Assembly: GCF_900112975.1 (NCBI RefSeq)
Contig: NZ_FONQ01000012.1
Span: 1 to 64,000 of the forward strand
Length of the DNA stretch: 64,000 nucleotides
From: Flavobacterium xueshanense
GTDB taxonomy: Bacteria > Bacteroidota > Bacteroidia > Flavobacteriales > Flavobacteriaceae
Reading direction: 5' to 3'
The notes below the pieces were generated by a model. The model had not been told where the DNA came from. It saw only the letters and a program-made list of their open reading frames with translations, and did not search any database. Within the stretch, counting starts at the first letter, position 1. Each line of letters begins with the position of its first letter. The position numbers and the translations under genes were made by a program. Positions 52,913 through 62,344 of this stretch are shown piece by piece.

Positions 52913-54007
52913 ATGAAAGCAGGAATTGTAGGATTACCAAATGTTGGAAAATCAACATTATTCAATTGTTTATCCAATGCAAAAGCGCAAAGTGCCAACT
53001 TTCCTTTTTGTACTATTGAGCCAAATATAGGTGTTGTAAATGTACCAGATCCGAGAATTGAAAAATTGGAAGAATTGGTGAAACCAGAACGCGTTCAAAT
53101 GGCAACGGTTGATATCGTTGATATTGCAGGATTGGTAAAAGGCGCCAGTAAAGGAGAAGGATTAGGGAATCAATTTCTTGGAAACATCAGAGAATGTAAT
53201 GCCATTATTCACGTTTTGCGTTGTTTTGACAACGATAATATCGTACACGTTGACGGAAATGTAAATCCAATTCGTGACAAAGAAACGATTGATATCGAAT
53301 TGCAGTTGAAGGACTTAGAAAATGTTGAAAAACGTTTGGAAAAAGTAAATCGTGCCGCAAAAACAGGCAACAAAGAAGCGCAAACCGAAAAAGCGCTTTT
53401 AGACCGAATCAGAGAGACGTTACTGCAGGCAAAATCTGCCAGAACGGTAACTCCTCAAAATAATGATGAGGAAATTTTGATGGAAGGTTTTCAATTGATT
53501 ACGGCAAAACCAGTATTGTATGTTTGTAATGTGGATGAAAATTCAGCTGTGAGCGGAAATAAATATGTGGACCAAGTTCGGGAGTTGGTAAAAGATGAAG
53601 ATGCTGAAGTGATTATCCTTTCGGTTGGTGCTGAAGCTGATATTACCGAATTAGAAAGCTATGAAGAGCGTCAGGTTTTCTTAGAAGACATGGGTTTAAC
53701 GGAGCCAGGAGCGTCTGTTCTTATTCGTGCAGCCTATAAATTATTGAAACAACAAACGTATTTTACAGCAGGTGTGAAAGAAGTTCGTGCTTGGACTATT
53801 GATGTTGGATCAACTGCTCCACAAGCCGCAGGAGTAATTCACACTGATTTCGAAAAAGGATTTATTCGCGCCGAAGTTATTGCATACGAAGATTTTGTTC
53901 AATATGGTTCAGAAGCTAAATGTAAAGAAGCCGGAAAATTTAAAGTAGAAGGAAAAGAATACATCGTAAAAGATGGAGATGTAATGCATTTTAGATTTAA
54001 CGTGTAG
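52913..54007 (+). CDS. ychF: Redox-regulated ATPase/GTPase YchF (OLA1)
   Basis: 364 residues. G1 is GLPNVGKST, G3 DIAGLVKGASKGEGLGNQFL, and the C-terminal TGS domain is at about 280-364 (FTAGVKEVRAWTIDVGSTAPQ, then HTDFEKGFIRAEVI). YchF binds ribosomes and hydrolyses ATP better than GTP. The length equals that of the E. coli protein. A TATATTTG box at 52775-52782 may start a leader of about 120 bases. A terminator lies about 45 bases after the stop. Confidence 0.97.
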   Translation: MKAGIVGLPNVGKSTLFNCLSNAKAQSANFPFCTIEPNIGVVNVPDPRIEKLEELVKPERVQMATVDIVDIAGLVKGASKGEGLGNQFLGNIRECNAIIHVLRCFDNDNIVHVDGNVNPIRDKETIDIELQLKDLENVEKRLEKVNRAAKTGNKEAQTEKALLDRIRETLLQAKSARTVTPQNNDEEILMEGFQLITAKPVLYVCNVDENSAVSGNKYVDQVRELVKDEDAEVIILSVGAEADITELESYEERQVFLEDMGLTEPGASVLIRAAYKLLKQQTYFTAGVKEVRAWTIDVGSTAPQAAGVIHTDFEKGFIRAEVIAYEDFVQYGSEAKCKEAGKFKVEGKEYIVKDGDVMHFRFNV

Positions 54008-54047
54008 TCATTACGAGGATCGAAGCAATCACATTAAATAAATTTAG

Positions 54048-54080
54048 AAACCTGCAAGAGTAATTTTGCAGGTTTTTTTT
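54048..54080 (+). terminator. Terminator after ychF
   Basis: AAACCTGCA and TGCAGGTTT pair across an 11-base loop (54048-54075), followed by a run of T to 54080. Confidence 0.85.
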
Positions 54081-54081
54081 G

Positions 54082-54222
54082 TACCTGATCCAGCTTTCCA
54101 CTTCAAGATTTTTCTGGCAATCTCTTTTTTCTAAGACAAAAAGGAGCTTCCGCTGGTCGCTCTTTTATGTCAAGAAAAAATGAGATTGATGTGAAAAATG
54201 CTTTCCATTGTAATCTGGGGTA
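54082..54222. repeat. Interspersed hairpin repeat, copy C
   Basis: Begins TACCTGATCCAGCTTTCCAC, carries a central GGAGCTTCCGCTGGTCGCTC hairpin with flanking AAAA/TTTT runs, and ends ATTGTAATCTGGGGTA. It is very close in layout to copy D at 62200-62339. Together with the ychF terminator it fills most of the 336-base gap before the oxidoreductase gene. Confidence 0.75.
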
Positions 54223-54343
54223 AAATCGATTTAGATAAAAATGAAGTTTCGTAGTTTTTTATTAATTTCAAAATCGTTTAATCTTCGGCTAATTATTTTG
54301 TAGCAGAGCCAATTTTAAGTACTTTTAAAAAAAACTAATTCTT

Positions 54344-54865
54344 ATGAAAATAATCGCTTTTGGCGCAAGCCCCAGCAAAAACTCCATCAATAAAAAATTA
54401 GCGACTTACGCAGCAAATCTTTTCGAAAATGCAGAAGTTGAGGTTTTGGATTTAAACGATTTCCAAATGCCAATATACACCGTTGATATCGAAGAAGAAA
54501 TTGGTCAGCACGAATTAGCCAAAGCTTTTCTGGCTAAAATTGCCACCGCCGATGTTTTAGTGGTTTCAATGGCAGAAAATAACGGAAATTATTCTGCTGC
54601 TTTCAAGAATATCTTTGACTGGTGTACCAGAATAAATGCTAAAGTTTTTCAGGAAAAACCAATGTTATTGATGGCAACTTCACCGGGAGCTAAAGGAGGA
54701 GCAAGCGTTTTAGGAATTGCAAAAAACGCATTTCCATTTTACGGTGGAAATATTAAAACAACGTTTTCATTGCCTAGCTTTGAGGTTAATTTTGATGTCG
54801 AAAACGGTAAAATTTCCAATGCCGAGTTGGATAATCAGTTGAAAGAAATTATTAATAATTTTTAA
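54344..54865 (+). CDS. NADPH-dependent FMN reductase-type oxidoreductase
   Basis: 173 residues with the flavodoxin-like fold of the NADPH-dependent FMN reductase family: MKIIAFGASPSKNSINKKLA at the start (phosphate-binding loop), VLVVSMAENNGNYSAAFKNIFDWC in the middle and MLLMATSPGAKGGASVLGIA near the end. It should bind FMN and reduce quinones, azo compounds or chromate-like acceptors. The substrate is not shown. No operon partner is obvious. Confidence 0.88.
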   Translation: MKIIAFGASPSKNSINKKLATYAANLFENAEVEVLDLNDFQMPIYTVDIEEEIGQHELAKAFLAKIATADVLVVSMAENNGNYSAAFKNIFDWCTRINAKVFQEKPMLLMATSPGAKGGASVLGIAKNAFPFYGGNIKTTFSLPSFEVNFDVENGKISNAELDNQLKEIINNF

Positions 54866-55027
54866 ATTTTAATACCAGTATTAATAGTAATTTGAAATCT
54901 GCAATCTAAAAGCGTTAATCTTAAATTAGAAATCGGTTGTCAATATTATTCTTGATAACTTTGGTGCTTCATTATTTTAAAATGTATCGAATTACACTAC
55001 ATTAGCACAAAATCCACAAATTTTACA

Positions 55028-56890
55028 ATGTCCGAACAAAATCAATATACCGAAGATAACATTCGGTCACTCGACTGGAAAGAACATATTCGCATGCGAC
55101 CCGGAATGTACATCGGGAAACTGGGTGATGGATCTTCGCCGGATGATGGTATTTATATTCTTTTAAAAGAAGTTCTTGATAACTGTATCGATGAATTTGT
55201 CATGGGTGCCGGTAAAACTATTGAGGTAACGATAAAAGATAAAACGGTTACAGTACGGGATTATGGACGTGGAATTCCACTGGGAAAAGTGATTGATGTA
55301 GTTTCCAAAATGAATACCGGAGGGAAATACGATTCCTTGGCATTTAAGAAATCTGTTGGTTTGAATGGAGTAGGGACAAAAGCAGTAAATGCGTTGTCGA
55401 ACTATTTCCGTGTAGAATCTGTTCGTGATGAAAAACAAAAAGCAGCCGAATTCTCTGCTGGAAATCTTGTTCTCGAAGAAGATATTATTGAAACGACGAA
55501 GCGAAAAGGAACCAAAGTAACTTTTATTCCCGATGAATCGATTTTCAAAAACTATAAATTTAGATTTGAGTATATCGTCAAAATGCTCAAAAACTATTGT
55601 TACCTAAATAATGGTTTGACTATCATTTTTAACGGAGAAAAATATTTTTCTGAGAATGGTCTAAAAGATTTATTAGAAGAAACCATTCACGCCGAAGATT
55701 TGGAATATCCAATCATTCACTTGAAAGGGGATGATATCGAAATGGCTTTAACACACAGTAAAACACAGTACAGCGAAGAATACCACTCGTTTGTAAACGG
55801 ACAGAATACCACCCAAGGAGGAACGCACTTAGCGGCGTATCGGGAAGCCATAGTAAAAACTATTCGGGAATTTTACAATAAAAGTTTTGAAGCATCAGAT
55901 GTTCGAAAATCGATTGTTACGGCGATAAGCATCAAAGTAATGGAACCTGTTTTTGAATCGCAGACTAAAACCAAATTAGGTTCAACAGATATGGGTTCTG
56001 AACCGGGAATGCCTTCGGTTCGTACTTTTGTAAATGATTTTGTGAAAACGAAACTGGATAATTATTTACATAAGAATCCTCCAACCGCAGAAGCATTATT
56101 GCGAAAAATTCTTCAAGCCGAAAGAGAGCGTAAAGAACTATCCGGGATTCGAAAATTAGCTACAGACCGTGCTAAAAAAGCGAATCTACACAACAAAAAA
56201 TTAAGAGATTGCCGCGCGCATCTTCCGGATACTAAAAACCCTAAAAATTTGGAAAGCACGCTTTTCATTACTGAGGGAGATTCGGCTTCAGGATCTATCA
56301 CCAAATCACGTGACGTAAATACACAGGCGGTTTTTAGTTTGCGTGGTAAGCCGTTGAATTCGTATGGAATGAGCAAGAAAATTGTTTATGAAAATGAAGA
56401 ATTCAATTTATTGCAAGCGGCTTTGGATATTGAAGACGGATTGGAAAAATTACGGTACAACAACATCGTGATTGCAACGGATGCCGATGTCGATGGAATG
56501 CACATTCGATTGTTATTGATTACGTTCTTTCTTCAGTTTTTTCCTGAGTTGATCAAAGAAGGACATTTATACATTTTGCAAACACCCCTTTTTAGGGTTC
56601 GAAACAAGAAAGAAACCATTTATTGCTATTCAGATGAAGAGCGTAAAGCAGCGATTGAAAAACTAAAACCAAAACCAGAAATCACCCGATTCAAGGGATT
56701 GGGAGAAATTTCTCCGGATGAGTTTAAAAATTTCATTGGGGAAACCATTCGTTTAGATCCTATTATGATGGATAAAAATACATCTATTGAACAATTATTG
56801 TCTTTCTATATGGGTAAAAATACTCCAGACAGGCAAGAATTTATCATCAAGAATTTGAAAGTAGAATTAGATGTAATTGAAAAAGTTTAA
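55028..56890 (+). CDS. parE: DNA topoisomerase IV subunit B
   Basis: 620 residues. The GHKL ATPase domain has [15 protein letters not shown] and [15 protein letters not shown]; the transducer domain follows, then TOPRIM with [12 protein letters not shown] (about 413-424) and [16 protein letters not shown] (about 485-500), and the C-terminal FKGLGEI. These match ParE/GyrB; location before parC makes it ParE. With ParC it unlinks replicated chromosomes. The two genes are normally close; here a 61-codon gene and a DUF1016 nuclease gene lie between them. Confidence 0.95.
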   Translation: MSEQNQYTEDNIRSLDWKEHIRMRPGMYIGKLGDGSSPDDGIYILLKEVLDNCIDEFVMGAGKTIEVTIKDKTVTVRDYGRGIPLGKVIDVVSKMNTGGKYDSLAFKKSVGLNGVGTKAVNALSNYFRVESVRDEKQKAAEFSAGNLVLEEDIIETTKRKGTKVTFIPDESIFKNYKFRFEYIVKMLKNYCYLNNGLTIIFNGEKYFSENGLKDLLEETIHAEDLEYPIIHLKGDDIEMALTHSKTQYSEEYHSFVNGQNTTQGGTHLAAYREAIVKTIREFYNKSFEASDVRKSIVTAISIKVMEPVFESQTKTKLGSTDMGSEPGMPSVRTFVNDFVKTKLDNYLHKNPPTAEALLRKILQAERERKELSGIRKLATDRAKKANLHNKKLRDCRAHLPDTKNPKNLESTLFITEGDSASGSITKSRDVNTQAVFSLRGKPLNSYGMSKKIVYENEEFNLLQAALDIEDGLEKLRYNNIVIATDADVDGMHIRLLLITFFLQFFPELIKEGHLYILQTPLFRVRNKKETIYCYSDEERKAAIEKLKPKPEITRFKGLGEISPDEFKNFIGETIRLDPIMMDKNTSIEQLLSFYMGKNTPDRQEFIIKNLKVELDVIEKV

Positions 56891-56901
56891 ATCTTTATAA
56901 A

Positions 56902-57087
56902 ATGCCTACAAAAAACACACTGATTTTCATCGCTGTATTATTCGTGATTAGTTTTTCAACTACCTTTTTTATCATAAGAAGTAATGATCATAAAGAATGT
57001 GATAAAATTATAAATAGAGAGTTGGATAAAAATGGAATTGAGACTGCAAAAGAAGAGCATGTTTGTAAAGAAAAATATTCTTTTTAG
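56902..57087 (+). CDS. Small single-span membrane protein
   Basis: 61 residues with one N-terminal membrane segment (TLIFIAVLFVISFSTTFFII) and a charged tail with two Cys (KECDKI and VCKEKY). It starts 11 bases after parE and is likely cotranscribed with it. I do not recognise a family. It looks like a membrane-anchored protein with a periplasmic or cytoplasmic tail. Confidence 0.6.
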   Translation: MPTKNTLIFIAVLFVISFSTTFFIIRSNDHKECDKIINRELDKNGIETAKEEHVCKEKYSF

Positions 57088-57135
57088 AATCTTTAGAACA
57101 AAATTAAAATTAATTAGTATTCAATAGAATATATT

Positions 57136-57152
57136 TAATGAAAGACGAAGAA
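57136..57152. repeat. 17-bp direct repeat flanking the DUF1016 gene, left copy
   Basis: TAATGAAAGACGAAGAA at 57136-57152 is identical to 58263-58279, which covers the parC start codon. It contains the ATG of the nuclease gene. It may be a target-site-like duplication made when the nuclease gene was inserted at the parC start. Confidence 0.75.
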
Positions 57153-58265
57153 AATACAGTTCCACATAATATTCAAAATAAAGCTTTATTCTCTCAAGTA
57201 GTCGCGTTATTGCAAAATGCCCGTCAACAGGTTTTACGCACCGTAAATTTAACAATGGTGTATACCTATTTTGAAATAGGAAGAATGATTGTTGAAGAAG
57301 AGCAAAGCGGAAAAGAACGAGCTGAATACGGAAAGCAACTGCTAAAAGGACTTTCTGAACAGTTGACTATTGAGTTTGGAAAAGGGTTTTCTACTGATAA
57401 TTTAGAAAATATGAGGAAGTTTTATTTAGCTTACTCAATTTCCGAGTCAGTGACTCGGATTTTACAAATTCAAAAATCCCAGTCACTGACCGGGGAATTT
57501 AAATCTCAAAAAGCGCAGACAGTGACTGCGGATTTAAATAAATTTGATTATGAAACATTATCTTCGTTTTTTAAATTGACTTGGACACATTATGTTTTCT
57601 TAATGCGAATTGACGATGAAAAAGAAAGACGTTTTTACGAAATAGAGTCCGAAAAATACAATTGGAGTGTTCGGGAATTAAAACGACAATATGATTCAGC
57701 TCTTTATACACGATTGGCTTTAAGTCGGGACAAAGAAGGAGTTTTGAAACTTTCGAAACAAGGTCAGATTATAGAGAAACCAAAAGACCTTATCAAAGAT
57801 CCTTATATTTTAGAATTTTTGGGTTTACCAGAATTGCATCAGTATTCTGAATCGGAATTAGAGGAAGAAATTATCAATAAACTAGAACATTTTTTATTAG
57901 AATTAGGTCATGGTTTTACTTTTGTCGCAAGACAGAACAGAATTACTTTTGACGATAAACATTTTCGAATCGATTTGGTTTTTTACAACAGAATTCTTAG
58001 ATGTTTTGTGCTGATTGACTTAAAAATAGGTGAATTAAAACACCAAGATTTAGGACAAATGCAAATGTATGTCAATTATTACGACAGAGAAATGCGTTTG
58101 GAAGACGAAAATAAAACGATAGGAATTGTTCTTTGCCAAAACAAAAGTAATTTGGTTGTAGAGTATACTTTACCAGAAAATAATGAGCAAATTTTTGCTA
58201 GTAAATACAAAACAATTCTGCCAAGCAGAGAAGATTTAATACAATTAATTTCGGAATCAAGATAA
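57138..58265 (+). CDS. DUF1016 (YhcG-type) PD-(D/E)XK nuclease inserted between parE and parC
   Basis: 375 residues. DUF1016 N-terminal domain at about 15-175 (VVALLQNARQQVLRTVNLTM, YFEIGRMIVEEEQSGKERAEYG, FSTDNLENMRKFYLAY). The C-terminal PD-(D/E)XK nuclease domain has FRIDLVFYNR with Asp and VLIDLKIGEL with D-x-K at about 277-300. Between them lie three 12-residue repeats (about 102-137). YhcG-like nucleases are found as mobile cargo near restriction loci. The first 15 coding bases, ATGAAAGACGAAGAA, equal the first 15 of parC. The stop TAA overlaps the parC ATG by one base. It looks like cargo that has taken over the parC leader. Confidence 0.9.
   Translation: MKDEENTVPHNIQNKALFSQVVALLQNARQQVLRTVNLTMVYTYFEIGRMIVEEEQSGKERAEYGKQLLKGLSEQLTIEFGKGFSTDNLENMRKFYLAYSISESVTRILQIQKSQSLTGEFKSQKAQTVTADLNKFDYETLSSFFKLTWTHYVFLMRIDDEKERRFYEIESEKYNWSVRELKRQYDSALYTRLALSRDKEGVLKLSKQGQIIEKPKDLIKDPYILEFLGLPELHQYSESELEEEIINKLEHFLLELGHGFTFVARQNRITFDDKHFRIDLVFYNRILRCFVLIDLKIGELKHQDLGQMQMYVNYYDREMRLEDENKTIGIVLCQNKSNLVVEYTLPENNEQIFASKYKTILPSREDLIQLISESR
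57436..57543 (+). repeat. Three 36-bp tandem repeats, each with a palindrome, inside the DUF1016 gene
   Basis: Palindrome centres at 57450, 57486 and 57522 are exactly 36 bases apart. The first is CCGAGTCAGTGACTCGG (57442-57458), perfect around its central base; the second CCCAGTCACTGACCGGG (57478-57494) and the third CGCAGACAGTGACTGCG (57514-57530) have one or two mismatched pairs. The encoded 12-residue units are SESVTRILQIQK, SQSLTGEFKSQK and AQTVTADLNKFD. The repeats lie in the linker between the DUF1016 N-terminal and nuclease domains. Confidence 0.75.
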
Positions 58266-58279
58266 TGAAAGACGAAGAA
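58263..58279. repeat. 17-bp direct repeat flanking the DUF1016 gene, right copy
   Basis: Same 17 bases as 57136-57152. It includes the stop of the nuclease gene (TAA, 58263-58265) and the parC start. Confidence 0.75.
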
Positions 58280-60958
58280 GACGATAACATATTACCGGAA
58301 GGTCAAGAAGAAGAAAATATAGTTGGAGAAGATGCTTTTGAAGATATAATTTCTACGGGAGGCCAGCATTTTTACGATAATCAAGAAGACGGAAACGATA
58401 CTATAACCAAAGTTACGGGAATGTATAAGGACTGGTTTCTAGATTACGCTTCGTATGTGATTCTGGAACGTGCAGTTCCGGCGATTGAAGATGGTTTTAA
58501 ACCGGTTCAACGTCGCATCATGCACTCTTTAAAGGAATTAGATGACGGCCGTTATAATAAAGTTGCCAATGTTGTTGGACACACCATGCAATATCATCCT
58601 CACGGAGATCAAAGTATTGGTGATGCGATGGTACAAATTGGACAAAAAGAATTACTGATAGACTGTCAGGGAAACTGGGGAAATATACTAACGGGAGATG
58701 GTGCTGCGGCTTCCCGTTACATTGAAGCGCGTTTGTCTAAATTTGCTTTGGAAGTTATTTACAGTCCAAAAATTACGGATTGGGGTGTTTCTTACGATGG
58801 TCGTCGCGCAGAACCCAACAATTTGCCTGTAAAATTTCCATTATTATTGGCTTCTGGAGCGGAGGGAATTGCGGTAGGTCTTTCCACGAAAGTGTTACCT
58901 CATAATTTTAATGAATTAATTGATTCGTCAATAAAAATATTAAAAGGAAAACCATTTACCTTATATCCGGATTTCTTGACACAAGGTATTGCTGATGTGT
59001 CCAATTATAATGATGGATTGCGCGGCGGACGTGTACGTGTACGTGCCAAAATTGGTCAGCTGGATAAAAATACTTTGGTGATTACCCAAATTCCGTTTTC
59101 TACAAATACGACGACTTTGATTGACAGTATTTTGAAGGCAAATGAGAAAGGGAAAATCAAAATCAAGAAAATTGAGGATAATACCGCGGCTGAGGTTGAG
59201 ATATTAATTCACCTTTTTCCGGGAGTTTCTCCAGATAAAACGATCGATGCATTGTTTGCTTTTACGGCTTGTGAAACTTCGGTAGCACCATTAGGTTGTG
59301 TGATTGAAGATAATAAACCGTTGTTTATTGGGGTTTCTGCGATGTTGAAAATTTCAACGAACAGAACAGTTCAATTACTGAAAAGTGAACTCGAAATTCA
59401 ATTGAGTGAATTGGAAGAACAATGGCATTTTCTTTCGTTGGAACGTATTTTTATTGAAAATAAAATATATCGTGACATTGAAGAGCAAACGACGAGAGAA
59501 GGCGTACTCAAAGCGGTTGATGATGGTTTGAAACCACATACAAAACACTTAAAACGAGCTGTTACCGAAGAAGATATTTTGCGTTTATTGGATATCCGAA
59601 TTATGCGTATTTCCAAATTTGACAGTAATAAAGCGCAGGATAAAATCGAATCGTTGGAAGGTGACATCGAACAAGTAAAACACAATTTAGAAAATCTGAT
59701 TGATTTTGCGATTGCCTATTTCACTCGATTAAAAGAGAAGTACGGCAAAGGTCGGGAACGTCAAACGGAGCTTCGTATTTTTGATGATATCGAAGCGACA
59801 AAAGTAGTTTTGCGAAACACTAAATTATACGTCAATAAAGAAGAAGGTTTTGTTGGTACTAGCTTGAAGAAAGACGAATACCTTACGGATTGTTCTGATA
59901 TTGATGATGTAATTGTTTTTCTGCGCGACGGAAAAATGATGATTACTAAAGTAGATGCGAAAACCTTTGTGGGAAAAGATATTATACACATTGCTATTTT
60001 TGACAAAAGTGATAAGCGTACCATTTACAATATGATTTACCGTGATGGAAAATCTGGGCCTTCGTATATAAAACGATTCAATGTTTCTGGAGTGACCCGA
60101 GATAAAGCGTACGATTTAACCAGTGAAACTGCAGGTTCTCAGGTATTGTATTTTTCTTGCAATCCAAATGGTGAAGCAGAAGTAATTACGATATTATTGC
60201 GTCAGGTAGGAAGTGTCAAAAAACTGAAATTCGATATTGATTTTGCCAGTTTAGCGATAAAAGGAAGGGCTTCGAAAGGAAATTTGGTAACTAAATATCC
60301 AATTAAAAAAATAGAATTGAAGGAGAAAGGAATTTCTACTTTATTGCCAAGAAAAGTTTGGTTTGACGATACTGTTCAACGATTAAACGTTGATGCAAGA
60401 GGGGAGTTACTGGGGGAGTTCAGACCAAATGATAAAATTTTGATCATATCGCAATCCGGGAAAATGAAAGTAATTACACCGGAACTAACAACTCATTTTG
60501 ATGAAGATATGGTGATTTTAGAGAAATGGATTCCAAAGAAACCAATTTCAGCTATTTATTATGATGGAGAAAAAGAGCGGTATTGCATCAAACGTTTTTT
60601 GGTGGAAACCGAAAATAAAGAAGAAAGTTTTATCACGGAGCATCCTAATTCACAATTAGAGATTGTATCAACAGATTATCGTCCGGTAGCAGAATTAGTT
60701 TTTACAAAAGTAAAAGGAGTTCAAAAAGAGCCGATGACGGTAGACATAGAATCATTTATTTCCGTAAAAGGATTTAAAGCTTTAGGAAATCAATTGACAA
60801 CCGATAAGCTAAAGCAGGTAAACTTGCTTGAACCTTTACCACATGAAATTCCTGTTGAGGTTATTCCTGAAGATCTAGAAGTAAAAGGAGAAACTGACGC
60901 TAATAATGCTTCTATTCAATTAGATGATGACGGTCAGATTACTTTATCTTTAGAATAA
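58265..60958 (+). CDS. parC: DNA topoisomerase IV subunit A
   Basis: 897 residues. The winged-helix and catalytic domain has KPVQRRIMHSL, VVGHTMQYHPHGDQSIGDAM and the active-site Tyr in AASRYIEARLS (about 152). A coiled-coil region (about 370-480) and a β-propeller-like C-terminal domain follow. The N-terminus of 55 residues and the last 40 are acidic. ParC cuts and rejoins DNA so that daughter chromosomes can separate. The start is as given because the frame overlaps the nuclease gene stop. A bidirectional terminator follows. Confidence 0.95.
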   Translation: MKDEEDDNILPEGQEEENIVGEDAFEDIISTGGQHFYDNQEDGNDTITKVTGMYKDWFLDYASYVILERAVPAIEDGFKPVQRRIMHSLKELDDGRYNKVANVVGHTMQYHPHGDQSIGDAMVQIGQKELLIDCQGNWGNILTGDGAAASRYIEARLSKFALEVIYSPKITDWGVSYDGRRAEPNNLPVKFPLLLASGAEGIAVGLSTKVLPHNFNELIDSSIKILKGKPFTLYPDFLTQGIADVSNYNDGLRGGRVRVRAKIGQLDKNTLVITQIPFSTNTTTLIDSILKANEKGKIKIKKIEDNTAAEVEILIHLFPGVSPDKTIDALFAFTACETSVAPLGCVIEDNKPLFIGVSAMLKISTNRTVQLLKSELEIQLSELEEQWHFLSLERIFIENKIYRDIEEQTTREGVLKAVDDGLKPHTKHLKRAVTEEDILRLLDIRIMRISKFDSNKAQDKIESLEGDIEQVKHNLENLIDFAIAYFTRLKEKYGKGRERQTELRIFDDIEATKVVLRNTKLYVNKEEGFVGTSLKKDEYLTDCSDIDDVIVFLRDGKMMITKVDAKTFVGKDIIHIAIFDKSDKRTIYNMIYRDGKSGPSYIKRFNVSGVTRDKAYDLTSETAGSQVLYFSCNPNGEAEVITILLRQVGSVKKLKFDIDFASLAIKGRASKGNLVTKYPIKKIELKEKGISTLLPRKVWFDDTVQRLNVDARGELLGEFRPNDKILIISQSGKMKVITPELTTHFDEDMVILEKWIPKKPISAIYYDGEKERYCIKRFLVETENKEESFITEHPNSQLEIVSTDYRPVAELVFTKVKGVQKEPMTVDIESFISVKGFKALGNQLTTDKLKQVNLLEPLPHEIPVEVIPEDLEVKGETDANNASIQLDDDGQITLSLE

Positions 60959-60988
60959 AAGAAGCTCCATTTCGGGAGCTTCTTTATT
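60957..60988. terminator. Bidirectional terminator between parC and the TerC gene
   Basis: AAGAAGCTCC and GGGAGCTTCTT pair across five bases at about 60960-60984, with A and T runs at the sides. It serves the converging parC and TerC-family genes. Confidence 0.85.
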
Positions 60989-61003
60989 AAAAAAATAATT
61001 TTA

Positions 61004-61774
61004 TTATTTATTTTTCTTCATTTTCATGTTTAGTACTTCAACTAATAATGAGAATGATATCGCAAAATACAAGTACCCTTTTGGTACTGGTGAAACGTGA
61101 CTTCCAAAGATTAAAGCATTTGATAAATGAGCACTTTCAGTAAGCAGCATCATTCCAATAAGAATCAAAAACGATAAACCAAGTATTTGAATAGAAGGAT
61201 GCTTGTTGACAAAATTCCCAACAGGAACAGCAAATTGCATCATAATTAATACAGAAATAACCACGGCAGTAATCATAATATATAAAGCACCTTCAACTCC
61301 GTTAGTCATACCCACAGCGGTAAGAATACTATCAAAAGAGAAAACTAAATCAATCATTATAATTTGAAAAAGTACATTTTGAAACGATTTTGTGGCCGCT
61401 TTTCCTAACTCTTTTTCTTCATGCCCTTTTTCGTCTACTTTTTCTCTAATTTCATTCGTACTCTTGTAAATTAAGAATAATCCACCAGCAAGTAAAATAA
61501 GGCTTTGACCTGTAATTCCCGCTGAAAACCAACTGAAATCAATGTGAAACCAAGGTTCTTTCATTTGAATTAATAAATTAATACCAAACAAAAGCGCAAT
61601 TCTCATGAACATGGCAAGAAACATTCCGATTTTTGTGGCTCTTTTACGTTGTTCAACAGGTAATTTCCCAGTGGCAATTGATATGAAAATGATATTGTCG
61701 ATTCCTAACACAATCTCCAGAAATGTCAATGTTAAAAGGGCAATCCACGCATCTGGATTTAAAAATACTTCCAT
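61004..61774 (-). CDS. TerC-family integral membrane protein
   Basis: 256 residues with seven or eight membrane segments. The motif LEIVLGIDNIIFI near residues 18-30 and LVFSFDSILTAVGM near residue 140 carry the Asp residues typical of TerC/YkoY proteins, which export manganese or take part in metal insertion into secreted proteins. A charged loop (about 108-125) is present. It converges with parC. Substrate is inferred from the family. Confidence 0.88.
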   Translation of the reverse strand: MEVFLNPDAWIALLTLTFLEIVLGIDNIIFISIATGKLPVEQRKRATKIGMFLAMFMRIALLFGINLLIQMKEPWFHIDFSWFSAGITGQSLILLAGGLFLIYKSTNEIREKVDEKGHEEKELGKAATKSFQNVLFQIIMIDLVFSFDSILTAVGMTNGVEGALYIMITAVVISVLIMMQFAVPVGNFVNKHPSIQILGLSFLILIGMMLLTESAHLSNALIFGSHVSPVPKGYLYFAISFSLLVEVLNMKMKKNK

Positions 61775-61800
61775 GATTATTTAATTATAGTTTATAATAT

Positions 61801-62175
61801 TTAGTCAGCAATCTTTGTAACCGTTCCTCTTTGTTTAGCATCAGAACCCACCATACCAAATTCAAAGGTATAGGAATTTTTTGTGGTTGTCAAAATTTTC
61901 ATGCCAATGGCTTTTTCTTCTGCCATGTTTTTTGGGTGTAATTTCAGTAAAACATATTCGCAATCGTTTACCCATCGTATCGAAGCGGTGTCAGTCTTTC
62001 CTTCAAAAGTTTCTATTTCAATACTTTCGTTACGTTCAAAAACAGTTGTTTTCTTGATACCGTCAACTTCATAATCAAATTTGAATTTACCAGTTTTAAA
62101 ATCTTTGCAATTGCGCTCCGCATCATAGCATGACAGTAGTAGCAATAGTGGGAGGAGGAATGTTATTTTTTTCAT
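61801..62175 (-). CDS. Putative lipoprotein of unknown function
   Basis: 124 residues from MKKITFLLPLLLLLSC, a clear lipobox (LLSC). An upstream in-frame ATG at 62223 lies inside the interspersed repeat and would place 16 residues before the signal, so it is rejected. The mature part has FKFDYEVDGIKKTTVFERNE and EFGMVGSDAKQRGTVTKIAD and no recognisable catalytic site; I recall similar short lipoproteins in flavobacteria without a known role. Confidence 0.75.
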   Translation of the reverse strand: MKKITFLLPLLLLLSCYDAERNCKDFKTGKFKFDYEVDGIKKTTVFERNESIEIETFEGKTDTASIRWVNDCEYVLLKLHPKNMAEEKAIGMKILTTTKNSYTFEFGMVGSDAKQRGTVTKIAD

Positions 62176-62199
62176 TTTCAAATTATTTATTTTTTTAGG

Positions 62200-62339
62200 A
62201 CCTAATCCAGCTGTACGTTGCAACTCCCAAGGCTTAAATCTTTTTTTCTATTGACAAAAAAGGAGCTTCCTTTGGTCGCTCTTTTTAGTCAAGAAAAAAT
62301 AGCTTTAAGCCTTGCGGGTTTTCACTTCCATCTGGGGTA
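62200..62339. repeat. Interspersed hairpin repeat, copy D
   Basis: Begins ACCTAATCCAGCTGTACGTT, has the central GGAGCTTCCTTTGGTCGCTC hairpin between AAAA and TTTT runs, and ends CACTTCCATCTGGGGTA. It corresponds to copy C base by base at both ends and in the centre, with different sequence between. It fills most of the gap between the lipoprotein and pentapeptide-repeat genes. Confidence 0.75.
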
Positions 62340-62344
62340 ATGCA

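Noticed and set aside
52734..53019. Small frames on both strands in the ychF leader
   Set aside because: They overlap a probable promoter and the ychF start and have no recognisable family.
57436..57543. CRISPR-like array of palindromic repeats at 36-base spacing
   Set aside because: Only three degenerate units, no spacers, no cas genes, and the reading frame of the nuclease gene runs through without a break.
61801..62223. Longer start of the lipoprotein gene at 62223
   Set aside because: The extra residues come from the interspersed repeat and displace the lipoprotein signal.
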